From positions 99,559,198 to 99,623,197 of the forward strand of contig NC_080572.1 of the NCBI RefSeq assembly GCF_030247185.1: 64,000 bases of DNA, read 5' to 3'. Shown piece by piece: positions 23,764 to 36,272 of this stretch. The translations under genes and the position numbers were made by a program. This DNA is from Malaya genurostris (taxonomy: Eukaryota; Arthropoda; Insecta; Diptera; Culicidae). The first letter of the stretch is position 1. Every line of letters begins with the position of its first letter. A model generated the notes under the pieces. It had not been told where the DNA came from and ran no database searches. It saw nothing but the letters and a program-made list of their open reading frames with translations.

Positions 23764-26691
23764 CTAGTTTTGTTTCCGCTGTGAAAAAGATGCAAGCTAT
23801 ATTTTCGAATATCACTACCTTTTCTTGTTATAAACATCACCGGCAGCAAATTGATAAATCACTCGACCTAGTCAAAGCGATCATTACGCTTAATACCCCT
23901 TAGGAAACCATTAGTCTGTCAAGGTGTGTAATTTCCCTCCATAACTTGGTTCGATTTGTCGTTCAAGCATTGAACTCGCTGTCCGACGAACAACTTGTAA
24001 AAGCTATGTGTAAAACCAATGCACCGTTGCAGGTTACTTTACTAATTTTACTCGACTACAGCGCGTGATAAACACGTACGCCATCACCACGTACAAGGGG
24101 TCCAAGATAGGTCTAATTGATGTCAATTAGTAAATACTAAATCGCTTAACTGCCCTAACCGAGTGTAGTTCCATGAAAATCGCGAATGGTTGCCTACAAT
24201 CACTCTCGATTGATCAGTGGAGTAAAAGAATCAACCCTAACTTCATGCCTCGGTGTTTCGAATGCGGCAGTACATCAATCTACTCATGCATCCATCCATC
24301 CATCTATGCACGTATGTAAAGTCAACTTATGACGGATTATTCAACTCATAGCAGCAACTTGTTTTTCACATATTGTTCATAACGACTCAAAGCCGGAAGT
24401 GTAGTGAACATACGACTACAGAGAGTCGGTCGTGTGTAAACTTGTTTTATCTGATGAATCGATATTATCGTGAGTAAGGAGACAAATGAAATAGTTAATC
24501 AATTTTTCGCGATAAAATAATAATTCTACTTTCAGCAGAAATATAATAACAAAATATAAAGTTTTCGAATAAAGTTTGATCAATATCTCACTCGAACGAC
24601 GAAAAGCTTTATATGGAATGTAATCATTAGTTATAACTTCCTGCGCTCACGAGACGACTGTGAACTGATGTGTTATGATTAAACGCCTGTTTGCACTCGT
24701 ATAATGATGACAGTTAAAATAATAACCGTAAACCGTGGTGGCGCTGGTCGAACGTGGGCTAGTCAAAGGCACTTTAACCAGCATCGTATATTCCATTTTA
24801 TTTTATGTTCTACCCCGATCGTGTTATAGTAACCAAATGGGTATCATATTGTGTTGAAGAAAAAAAACACATTCTAACATTAATTTTTACTATAATATTT
24901 TGAAACTCCGAATCACCCTGAACAAGTATTTCCTTCGGAATCAGCTCCATCTGTTCAGGTCTCTAACGTGTGATGTTGTACTGTGCCACTATTATTATTT
25001 ATACATAACTGGTATTACTTCTAGTCTTAATTAAAACAAAACAGTAGCCCATCACCGTTGGTGAATTAACAGGTTGCCTAACATGCAAACGACACCGGTC
25101 AGCTCGAATACCTGTTCTGCCGGTGTGATCTCGAAAGTGCAATCACTCTTCGGGGGCTGTCCTACATTGAATGCAAATGCCGTACCATGGTTTCTAATGA
25201 GAAAATACACACCCATCGCGATAGTTATTCAAATTTAAAAAGATTAGTAAAGCAAAAAGGCCAATCAATTTTCCTTTCTTGGGTGCGATGTTATGCACTT
25301 ACCCTGTCAGAGGGATAGCGGAGGTTCGCGCAATTGGGTTGTAATTATCCGGACCAGCGCTCGTCTCCTGGCCGCATACTGTAACGAGTCAATTATTAGT
25401 TTACAGTAATTATCCTAACCCATAGTTAGTAGGAATCACACGATCCAGGGAATAGTAGGTTAGTGAGTTGACTATCCGGCAGCGCAAGGTTATGATTAAT
25501 GAAAAGATTACTATGATTACCAACGTTCATTGGACGAAACAAGACAATCACTATCGTTAATGTGAAACCGACGTGAGCGATTAGCATATCACATACCCAT
25601 CAACTACTTGGAAACAGGAAGTATTTATTGATGAATATCGACTGCATAAAGTATCTATGCAACATATAATAATTGAACCATATCTGTTTGATAAGGATTC
25701 AATGAGTATTTTTCACTAAGTATTTCGGTGTAATTGAAGGAATACAGCTTTGAACGATGGTCTTTGGTTTACTTTTATATACAATAATATAAACATTTCA
25801 CTGAGGGAAAATATTTGTGAATTATATTAGCGGGAGACTATACAATATTTGAAGATTCGCTCGGTTACAGATACTCAAAAGATCAGTTATAATTTTGCAG
25901 CAGCGTTTTTAAACTTCTCATAACACATGTAGAGCAATTGTACTAATCCTGTGTTGCTCGAGAAAAATTTAATAAACAAAAATGATCATCAAAAATTCAT
26001 TGCTGAATATTTTCAAAATCCACTGAGAATAAATATGGTTAGTTTATTCAATCTTCTTTCATAGGTTAACAGCCCGCACCTAGGACCTACCGATACCCAT
26101 CAAATCCTGTGCAACACTTGCGCCATCTTTTTTACACACCTTCATTTACACTTCGTTGTTGTTCTGGATTTTTTTTTCTTTTTTCCGTAGCTTCTAGAGG
26201 CAACCGTTCTCGAGATATTTAGACGTGAATGTAAAAAAAACTCGGATTTCTGCTGATTTGTACCGTTTAAACAAGTCAAACGTCGCTTCGAAAAAAAAAA
26301 TCCATTTAATTCCACAATATTAAATAAAATTTACTATTTCGTCACTGCCGATGAGATTTTCTCAGAAAAGGGTCAGTAATTAAGGCATTATTACACCACA
26401 AAATTAATTAATTGCAAAAATTCAAAGTCGTGCTTCGAATACTTTCCGACAAATAGTTCTTCGATTTTCTGAACTTCGAAGTGCATTTTCTCAACATCAA
26501 ATCTTTAGATTCCGTTGACATGATAAGAAAATAACTACTGAACCAATCGCATTTTTCTTTATCATTTTGTAAAATGTTGAACAGACAAATGAAACTCTAA
26601 AATGTTTCAATAATATTTTTAAATAGAAAAATATCTATTTAGAATTTGAATTAAAAATTTTAACACCGAACGCAGCAGAAAAAAGTACGGG
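23764..26691. other. Gene-free stretch of about 2.9 kb
   Basis: No reading frame, tRNA or repeat that I can support. It is the longest part of the window free of recognised repeats, with moderately higher GC at 24.7-25.5 kb, so it could be intronic or regulatory sequence of a host gene outside the window. Confidence 0.4.
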
Positions 26692-27790
26692 TGTGTAATG
26701 TCAGAGACATAACTGGATGTAAAAATACGAATAAAAATGACACGATTTCTTTACACTTTTGAATTCGAATTGATAGTTGATCGATTGTGTGAATTGCGAA
26801 ACTTTCCCCCTTTTCACTACTAAAATTTTAAACGATTTTTGACGTCGATTATCTTATTTCGGATTTGCATATTTCATTGAAAGAAACTATCAAGATGCTG
26901 TACAGGATTCATTTCTGCCTTTTATAAGGACCAAATTCTGGAATTCTCTACGATATTTAGCACAGTTCGGAACATTTATCTCGAACGATTTTCGCACAGC
27001 GAAAAGTGCACGAAGCAAATCAAATTATTTTGGATTTTCACTAAACTGATGATTTCTACCTTCGATTTGCAAAGAAGTAATCTTAATAGTTCTTTAGATA
27101 ACATTTAGAGCCATTAGAACGGCTGATTTTATATAATGCTGTCCATTTTTCGTTTCTTGTTTTCTTTCTCTTCAATGCAAACCATCAGCAGCTGATGCAA
27201 TCGTTCTTGCTTGAATTGAAACTAGCTTTGCGAAAAAACCGACACATCCGCCCGCAGTGCCAAATGATGCGAAACTGGTTTGATCCGTCTTCTCGCCTTG
27301 ACGACCGGAAGGCAAATGAGAACTACGACCTGAGCGTTTGAGGTTTTTAACCACACAGAAGGTGCGCTCTCCAATTTCGCTGTTTGAATGCGTCTTCTCG
27401 CCCCGACGTCTGCTTTCATCCAATGCACAAGAAGAAATGATCGATTTTCGATCACTGTTCCCCTTTTATAACGTTCAGTTGAAGATATGTGCCTGACTTC
27501 CTCAAAATCGTCCTTCTTGCGCGAAAAACCCAAGCAAAAGTAAAGAGTTTTCCGCGTTTTTTTAAAATTTTGAGAAAACTTAATTTTTGTGTTGTTTGTG
27601 ATTATCTCACACTGTTCAAAATATTATCCTAAATTCCTGATCATATTTTTGATGGAATAGTGAACGAGTTGTTGGTACCATTAATACAAGTCGAGATATT
27701 CACGAATAAGTTCTGCCCATTTTTCCATATGGCTGATTTTGAAAAGGCGCCCCATAGTAAAGTAAGTCGTATTCACGACAAAAGCACCCG
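26692..27790 (+). repeat. Family B dispersed repeat, copy B2
   Basis: It begins with GTGTGTAATGTCAGAGACAT and contains all blocks named for B1. It also has two GTCTTCTCGCC-containing segments at about 27285 and 27390 and ends with GCCCCATAGTAAAGTAAGTC. Reverse-strand ORFs at 27.2-27.5 kb match nothing I know. Confidence 0.65.
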
Positions 27791-27829
27791 TAGCGGTGGT
27801 CGTGTAATTGCCAAACAACGGTGCTTGGA

Positions 27830-28085
27830 TTTTCGGGCAGCACTGAAGTGGAGTGTTCCTGACTTCGGTAAACACCGAAGCCGAGTGTTTCCGATTTTGC
27901 CTCATACGTCGCTTGTACTATAATCGCTTATTCATTCTTTTTTCATCAATACGCGTTTGATTGAATTCAATATAACCAACGCATGGTTGCCTTCGGCTCC
28001 GGTGTTTAACGAAACTGAAAACACGCGGTTTCGGTGTATGCCGAAGCTTGAAACACCAGTGCCGAAAATAAAACAGCGCCCAGCG
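27830..28085. repeat. Inverted repeat with arms of about 75 bp
   Basis: GACTTCGGTAAACACCGAAG and CCGAGTGTTTCCGATTTT (27859-27899) reappear in reverse complement at about 27985-28085 as GTTTCGGTGTATGCCGAAGC and GGCTCCGGTGTTTAACG. The arms are imperfect and separated by about 85 bp of loop. Confidence 0.55.
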
Positions 28086-29079
28086 AACTGTTCTGCAAGT
28101 GGAGTAAAAATTTCTTTATGCCCTGTGAACATTTTGGAGGTGAACTCCTTCTTGGGAATTATAATCAATTGTTACATTTCCATATCACCTGTGAGTTTAG
28201 TGATATAGCTATAAACAGCTAAGGCAAAATTTCGTTGTTCAAACGGTGAACGATTAGCTGCTCCCCGAATAGACTAACAGTAAAACATAATTATTGCAAT
28301 GGGCGTTTCAAGTTCGAATAACGGAATAATTTGTTAAAACAACTGAGACATTTTGTGCTTTCATGCAAGCAGGTAACGTTGCTGGGATTGTATCATTGCT
28401 CTGTTTGCACGAGTGACCTCATTGAAACGTTTCATTTTCCGATTAAGGTGCATGTCATTGCTCAACTGTAATGTTTCATTACTCGTTTGTGGTGCGTGTC
28501 TTCGCTGGGTGTCATTGCTAAACTGCCAGCACGATAAATTAAAAATGATAGTTTAGTTAAATCAACAATCGATTAGTTGTACCAAATTTTAACCAATCAA
28601 ACTCAGAAAAACAACTAACATTTTAATTGGCTAGCAATTGCTGACTTTTCTGTGTGGTAAAAATGGAACTGGATCGAGAAACAAACTGTTGTATTTGTCA
28701 GTCATTTTTTTCAATTTGTTTTTCTAGTTAGATAGCGATGAAATAAACTAAAATGTTGATTTCAATTTGAAATGCTTCAAAAGTCTGTCTGTTAATGTCG
28801 AATCCATATGATGAAAATATCTTATTTAGACGGAGCTGCTCGATAGAACGATAGCTTCAAAACACAATCTGCTCGACATCCGTCATAGAAATTCTCTTCC
28901 ATTTTAAATCAATTTATTTACATGGATAAGTAGAATTCACCTTTTTCATCAAAAATTACTTTTTTGAGCGATTAGTGGAATGAATTGAATCGATTTAAAA
29001 AGAAAAATTATTGCCACTATATTTAAAAATTTTTATTAATATAACGAAATAACAGACACAGATACCAGTATTTCAGTGT
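28086..29079. other. No feature recognised
   Basis: AT-rich, with repeated GTCATTGCT phrases at 28.4-28.5 kb. No gene seen. Confidence 0.35.
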
Positions 29080-29137
29080 GCTATTTGCAACCTTCATCAG
29101 AATTAAAACTGATGCACTGATGAAGGTTGCAAATAGC
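29080..29137. repeat. Perfect 21-bp hairpin
   Basis: The arms are 29080-29100 and 29117-29137. The left arm begins GCTATTTGCAACC and the right arm is its exact reverse complement. The loop is 16 nt. CAGTG occurs directly on both outer sides, like a short target duplication. Confidence 0.8.
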
Positions 29138-29215
29138 CAGTGGCGTCTCGTTACAAAATTTATGAGTTTCGCACTGCTTTTGTGGTATGATATCAGATGT
29201 AACAATTCGTTGTAT

Positions 29216-29236
29216 GTATGTATGTATGTATGTATG
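29216..29236 (+). repeat. (TATG)n microsatellite
   Basis: Five to six tandem TATG units. Confidence 0.9.
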
Positions 29237-29339
29237 TGTGAAGCCACCATCAGTTCAAGGCATTACCAGTGTATGCGGGTAGACTTACAGTAGATCCGAA
29301 TTTGATAATCAAATAGCTTTCATATATTTACTGTTAAGA

Positions 29340-29600
29340 AGCCCAAAATGGGGTTTGATGACCCGGTGCCTTCCAGCAAGAACATCCGGCCATATAATAA
29401 AGAATTTCGCTGTACCAGCTTAAACCCGCCTGATGGTTTGTTTGTTAGAAGGGTGCGTCTTACTCATTTCAGACCTTCAGGGAAAAACACAAAGCTTCCC
29501 CCACGTGACTCAGGATGGCAATCCACTCCATCATCCAGTCATTCACTTGTAAGATATCCTGATGCACTCCCTGTCCCTCCCCGTTGTCGATATACCTGAG
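29340..29600 (+). repeat. Possible LINE 3' segment ending in a (TATAA)n tail
   Basis: A 260-bp block of higher GC and a different character from its surroundings runs straight into a TATAA repeat at 29605. Several LINE groups end in short tandem repeats, and this arrangement fits a LINE 3' UTR. The 83-residue ORF inside is not recognised. No second copy in this window supports the call. Confidence 0.3.
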
Positions 29601-29604
29601 CATA

Positions 29605-30390
<786 letters not shown>

Positions 30391-32944
30391 TATTATTCAA
30401 CAACAACAATATAAATATAATTCAATATATAACAAATAATGCAACAAACAACAGAACCACATGTTACAAATTCATCTATGAAACGGCTCTATAAGAAAAA
30501 AAACTTGAAAAACGCATTCTACCATTCATCAAAGTAGATCGCCGAGATGCAAATCCAACAATGTAACAATTATCCTAGTTTAAAGTAACTAAAAAATGCT
30601 CTCAACATCTTACAGCTAACCTCATCAGTTTCATAAGCTTGAAGAATTATAGGGTACTAAAAAACGGAAAAGGATTGCGAAAGTAATTCGGGATGCGAGA
30701 AAGAATAAAAAGAAATCTTTAAAAAACAAAATCATCGAACCAAAGTGGAATAGAACTGTTTAAATTTTTACCTACAAGTTAATAATCGGTGAAATAATCA
30801 TTAGATAGAGTCGACTTCGGCCATAAGTTAAGTCTATATGTACAATTAGTCGAGTTTTACGACATATTTGAACACGAAATGGCTTGACTGCTTGAATAAC
30901 ATAACCTAAACCGAATTCCGATGTAAGTAGCCCAACTGACAACCCATCACTTGTTGAAATAATCTCGTATTCATTTTCTAAATTCGCATAGATTATCATT
31001 CGTCGTTAATAATATTCCAAGACATAATAGCTTAATTATTGCCCCAATAAAGTAATTCCAAACGAAATAAAAACGATAAAATCCCCTCCCGACCCGAATG
31101 TTGGGCACCGCACAAGATTAAACATTCGGCCGCATCTGTTCGATATATTCGATGAATTCACCTTTTGACAGCGATCATAAATCACGCACCAATTTACCCC
31201 ACCCCGTCAACCATGAGAAACCGGTATCACCAACAGCAACCTGTCTTAGGCCAGATTGAAGAATAGCACCGTTGTCCCCGATCATGGTAGTTGATAATAC
31301 GACCTATATCGAATACACTAGACTGAAGTAAACATGATACTAAAACGAGGAGACTACCATAGCTCTGAACATTTCCCCAGCAGCAGTCGCTGGTATATCA
31401 TTGCTTCCCAGCCGAGACCAGTAGAAGTGCGCTGTGATATTTGCATAAACAGAATACAATCCTACCAGCGGCTACAATTACACGAGAGCATGAAAACAAA
31501 CATACAATCCGTAGTTCTGGTCGACGAAAGATAAAAGAAAAACAAGAGCAATGCCTCAATTCTTGCAAATAAATCAATTATCATGGTCTCTTTCTACAAC
31601 TGTTGCCAGTAACAGTAGCACGGTTCCGTTGGCAGTGCTCTTGAACCTTATGGCCCCCGCGCGTGACGTGGTACCCGTATACCAAGCATCGGGTATTGTG
31701 CTTCTCGCGAATGGCATGTTTGACTGAAATCACGATTCGGGACTGCTACGAACCGACAGACAAAAATTAAAATACGCTCACTTCATAAACGCCGGTGGCT
31801 AGTCGGGATCAACCACCAAGAATTAATTAAATAATTGTATATTAATTCGGTACGACTCGATAAGCTAGTGAGGGTAATTGATTCTGCTGAAGGTATGTTG
31901 TATGCCATTGCACGAAAACATCGGCAGCAACCACCTGCAGCATGCCGGCTAGACATGTATGATCATCGTTGGTGAAGCGCAGAAAGCTAAATATTAAGGT
32001 TCTTGTAAATGATCTTGAGTAGTGAATATTAAACCTGTGTTTAAGTGCGTTAGAAAGTTGAAACAAGATTTTTTATAGGGTATGGGCAAAATATTCAAAA
32101 TTGATTCAATTTGTGTGTTTCAACTAATTCTGAATCACATACTGATTCCAAAACATAGAATTCCAGAAAAAAAACTCTTCCACTCAGAAGAGGCAAATCA
32201 TGCAATGTTACAGTTTAGTAAGTTCCATTAGTGTGGCTGTTTTTCGGAAGCATTAGTGTGGCTGTTTCTCGGAAGCTTGAAAACGCAACATAACTTTGTA
32301 TTGTAAACTCACATTCAATCTATCAAATTCATGGAAATTGCCTAACGACATCATCTTACAGATGCGAAAAATGTAAAACATTATTTTTGGAAAATTTTGC
32401 ACAGATGAACCCCCTTAATAAACATCTAATGCAAATCGATGCCAACATGTTAATACTGACTGAATTTTTTTTATGATTCGTCTTCGACTCTTCAGTGATC
32501 AGCAGGCAAAGACTTCACTGACGCACAGTGGTTCGAATCAATAAAAACGTGGACATAAATCAGTACCTGCCAAACCGTTCATTAAGGGCATATTCAGGAG
32601 TTTTCTAGTTCTAGATGCATAATTTATGTCAGTTTTAAAATTTAGATTTAAAAAATATAACAAAATAAACTGGCAACCCCAGTAGCGTTTTATTTGTGTT
32701 TCAAATATAGAAAAAATAGAACGGCAGTGTATACCAGTTTTAAATTTGACAGTAGAACTGATCGAATAAATAAAACTAAAACGGCTTGCTGGGGATACGT
32801 TTGTTTCAGTTTCATTTACATTATAGACCACCCATATGAATCTTGCAGCTGCTGAATTTGTTCTAAATGCATATAGTTGCTTTTACGAAAATATTTACAA
32901 ATATATACCGCGTAATTTGATTCTTTCCCTAATTGTTCATGACC
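30391..32944. other. Gene-free stretch
   Basis: No exon is supported. The segment 31.08-31.75 kb has noticeably higher GC and could be conserved non-coding or exon-flanking host DNA, but nothing is recognisable. A 25-bp tandem duplication (CATTAGTGTGGCTGTTT...) lies at about 32229-32278. Confidence 0.35.
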
Positions 32945-33690
32945 TATTTTGACAAAAAATATAACCATAACTTTTTTTTCTGAAAAGATAGAAATTTTTT
33001 TTCTTCTACAAAGTTTTAGAGCTATTGAAAATAATTTACTTTGTCAAATATACAAATAGTATACCAAAAAGTCTAGGTCGCACCGTTTCGGATATAAAAA
33101 GCGTTTTTATGACAACCCCCTTAAAATCAGTTTTTTATTCATAACTTGTTTCGAGTTATTTTTTATGCATACTTTGCTTTGAATAATTGAAGAAAATAGA
33201 AAATCCCATATTTCTGTTGAAGGTAGTGCATAGGTTTGTTGTTTCCTGGCAAAGTTATACAACATTTTACCTTTTTTTTACCTATAATAAAACCTTACAG
33301 CGAAGCGAAATATGCAACTTTATGCAGCTGATTTTTACAAAATTCATAGGAAAAGAAATGCTTAATACAATAAAAAAAATTTTTAGGTCTTTACAAAGTT
33401 AGTTTTAGTTTTTGAATTATGACAACCCCCTTAAAACTAGTTTTCTAATCATAACTTGTTTCAACTTTTTTATACATACTTTGTTTAGAATAATTGTAGA
33501 AAATATAAAATCTCATAATTTTGTAAAAGTAATGCATAGGTTTATTATTTTCTGGAAAAGTTATACATCATTTTACATATTTTTACCTAGGAAACCTTGT
33601 ACTGAAGCGAAATATGCAACTTAATGCAGCAAACTTTCACAATACTTATAGGAAAATGTATTCATAATACAATTTTTTTTCCAATGAGAA
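32945..33690 (+). repeat. Tandem duplication, unit about 310 bp
   Basis: Two adjacent units start with GACAACCCCCTTAAAA (33112 and 33421) and share CATAACTTGTTTC, AGTAATGCATAGGTTT-like and GCGAAATATGCAACTT blocks in the same order. A more diverged leader (32945-33110) ends just before the first unit. ORFs crossing the units are not conserved between them. Confidence 0.75.
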
Positions 33691-33870
33691 TATCCTGAGT
33701 ACTATTCGTGTGACTCATTTTCAGTATGGCCATGTTGAAACCATGAATGGTAGAGATGGGCAATTCGCTCCTGAGCTATTCCAGTGAATCGAATGAATTT
33801 TTAAAGTGATCTGATAGCTCACAGCTCTTTTTAAAAGTACCGCAGCTCACCAGTTTACCGCACTGGTAAG

Positions 33871-34182
33871 CAGGGATGCGAGGTTCACTGATTAATCTGT
33901 GTTTCACAGATTTTCAACCTTTTGCACAGATTAAAAAAATGGCACAGATTTTCACAGATTTTTGAAAATGGTCACAGATTTACACAGATTCTGAAATCTA
34001 TCACAGTTTTTTTAAATTGATCACAGTTTAGCACCAAAAATTACAGAGCGGTAGGAAATAGAGAGACTTTTTTTTTTGCTTACCAAAATGATTCCGATCA
34101 GCTATTATGGAAACGGGGAAACGCGCACAGATTTTGCACAGACACAGAGATTTTTGAAAATGAAAATGACCTGGCAGCCCTG
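33871..34182. mobile_element. hAT-type MITE, 312 bp, 8-bp target duplication
   Basis: Perfect 8-bp direct repeats CTGGTAAG lie at 33863-33870 and 34183-34190. The inverted ends are CAGGGATGCGAGGT and, reversed, CAGGGCTGCCAGGT. Both the 8-bp duplication and the CAGGG end are hallmarks of the hAT superfamily. The interior consists of repeated TCACAGATTT phrases and has no transposase, so it must be moved in trans. Confidence 0.88.
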
Positions 34183-34442
34183 CTGGTAAGGTGAAATCAA
34201 GCTACGAGCTGAACGGATCTTCGGCTCTTGAAGAGCGAGTTATAAATGAGAACAAATGTGTTCATCATTCAGTAAAAACCATTCAAGCGAAGAGGTTGTG
34301 TTTCGATTGTACTGGCTCGTGAGTTAACGGCTGCTACCGAGACAATTCTAAGCTTCAGGTAGTTAAACTGCCCATAGCAAACGCAATATTCGGGGCGTTT
34401 CCCGACTGGAAAGCTAGCAACGAAGGCCATCCCGTTCATACG

Positions 34443-34551
34443 CACAGAGGTGTAGAGACACAGAGGTGCGAGAGCATAGAAGTGACGAGTCACAGAGGTG
34501 CCATCGCATAAAGGTGCGAAGACGAAGGGGTGCAAAGGCACAGAGGTGCTA
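34443..34551 (+). repeat. Short tandem repeats in the LINE 5' UTR
   Basis: Roughly seven diverged units of 16-19 bp around CACAGAGGTGCGAGAG. A second short direct repeat, AAGACTGCCAATTGGAAA, occurs twice at about 34758-34799. Tandem 5' UTR repeats often carry internal promoter or enhancer function in non-LTR elements; that role is inferred here. Confidence 0.75.
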
Positions 34552-34958
34552 AAGCAACCCAGTGCTGATCTACCAGGTACCAGAATTTGTACGCTGCGTA
34601 GGATCAAAAGAGACGGCATATATCGCGAGGTGCTACACTGCAAGCATCGCATTTGATCGCCACCAAGAGCAAAAGCACTGTACCTGGGGTCAGGTACAGC
34701 AAGTGCAGTGGTGTTCACAACGACGGCAGAGCAACTGAGATAGCAGTAAACGACAGAAGACTGCCAATTGGAAACAGCAAAAGACTGCCAATTGGAAATC
34801 GTTGGAAGAGCTTCACGTCGTTCTTCACGATAAAGGAACAGAGACATCAGCTACAAGGTAGATTTAATTTAATTTATTTTTTATTTCTTATATCTGAAAT
34901 TTTACTAAACATAAGTTTTTATTTTGGTATTATTAATTTACAAAAAAAATTTAATGTA

Positions 34959-36272
34959 ATGGATGATCTCATGGAAGATCATCCGAATCCGATTCCGGAT
35001 ACTAGTAAAAGTTTAAATACTCCGAGGGCTAAACATTATCCACAGGGTACCACTGGGCCATGGATAGTCTATCTTCGAAAAAAAGAAAAGATTTTAAACT
35101 TGATGCAAATTACAAAGGATTTGACATCACATTTCTCTGAAGTTAAAGAAATCTGTAAGGTTAATAGAGATAAAATTCGAGTTGTAGTTAACGACTTGAA
35201 ACAGGCAAACGATATTGTAACCTGTAAATTATTTGCTATTGAATATCGAGTTTACATTCCATCGAAGGAGGTAGAAATTGACGGTGTTGTGACTGAAGCA
35301 AGTCTGACAGCAGATGATTTACTTAAAAATGGAGTTGGCCGTTTTAAAAACTCCATGCTTGAGGGAGTTAAGATACTCGAGTGCAAACAATTGTACTCAG
35401 CATCTATTGTCGATGGAAAAAAGTCTTATCGTCCCTCAGATTCGTTTCGCGTAACATTTGCCGGATCTGCATTGCCTAGCCATGTCTATATCGATAAAAT
35501 TCGTCTTCCTGTTCGGCTTTTCGTACCGCATGTTATGAATTGCACGAACTGTAAAAAATTCGGACATACAGCTACTTACTGTAGTAATAAGTCCAAATGT
35601 ATCAAATGTCAAGGGCCTCATAAGGATAATCTTTGCGATAAAGATGTTGAAAAATGTGTTTATTGTGGGGAAAGCCCTCATGATGATCTTTCAGTGTGCG
35701 CTGCATTTAAGCTGCGTAAAGACAAAATGAAGCTTTCTTTAAAAGCACGGTCTAAGCGCACATATGCAGAAATGCTCAAAACGGTCATACATGTCTCCCC
35801 TTTGGAAACCGAAAACGGTTTTTCAAATCTTGCGGAGCCAGAGGAATCTGACTCTGACGGAAATAGTGAAGATACCTCGTTTGTCACTCCTCAAGGGTCT
35901 GTTAAGAGGAGATTAACAAACCACAAAATACCAAAAAAGACACCTAAAATTATACCTTCAAAAAAAGATCCCCGTGTTAAAGCTAAAAAGCCAAATTTAA
36001 AACCAAAAACTGTGCCTCCTGGTTTGTCAAATTCACAAACCAATCCAGGAACTAGCTCAAGAAAAGACAATAATCCAGTGGGCTCCATTTCACATTCACC
36101 AACAGGATTACTGAAATTTTCGGAAATTGTAGAATGGATTTTCGCTGCATTCAATATTTCTGAACCTCTAAAGACCATCATAACAGCATTCCTTCCAATA
36201 GCTAGAACTTTTTTGAAACAGTTATCAGCTCAATGGCCAGCTCTTTCAGGTTTTGTATCATTTGATGGATAA
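34959..36272 (+). CDS. LINE ORF1 protein (gag-like, 437 aa)
   Basis: This is the nucleic-acid-binding ORF1 product of the retrotransposon, expected to coat the element RNA. Residues from about 40 to 190 form a gag-like region of unknown fold. Three zinc knuckles follow from Cys195: CTNCKKFGHTATYC (C-X2-C-X4-H-X4-C), CIKCQGPHKDNLC and CVYCGESPHDDLSVC, the last two with altered spacing. The C-terminal third is basic and Pro/Ser-rich. The frame is open upstream to 34653, but the first ATG is at 34959 in AATGTAATGG context, so I start there. The stop codon TAA overlaps the start of ORF2 in the string ATGGATAA. Confidence 0.92.
   Translation: MDDLMEDHPNPIPDTSKSLNTPRAKHYPQGTTGPWIVYLRKKEKILNLMQITKDLTSHFSEVKEICKVNRDKIRVVVNDLKQANDIVTCKLFAIEYRVYIPSKEVEIDGVVTEASLTADDLLKNGVGRFKNSMLEGVKILECKQLYSASIVDGKKSYRPSDSFRVTFAGSALPSHVYIDKIRLPVRLFVPHVMNCTNCKKFGHTATYCSNKSKCIKCQGPHKDNLCDKDVEKCVYCGESPHDDLSVCAAFKLRKDKMKLSLKARSKRTYAEMLKTVIHVSPLETENGFSNLAEPEESDSDGNSEDTSFVTPQGSVKRRLTNHKIPKKTPKIIPSKKDPRVKAKKPNLKPKTVPPGLSNSQTNPGTSSRKDNNPVGSISHSPTGLLKFSEIVEWIFAAFNISEPLKTIITAFLPIARTFLKQLSAQWPALSGFVSFDG

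Noticed and set aside
34653..34958. N-terminal extension of LINE ORF1 and the overlapping reverse ORF at 34269-34847
   Set aside because: The extension begins at TTG and has no ATG before 34959; it covers the repetitive 5' UTR. The reverse ORF is the shadow of that UTR.
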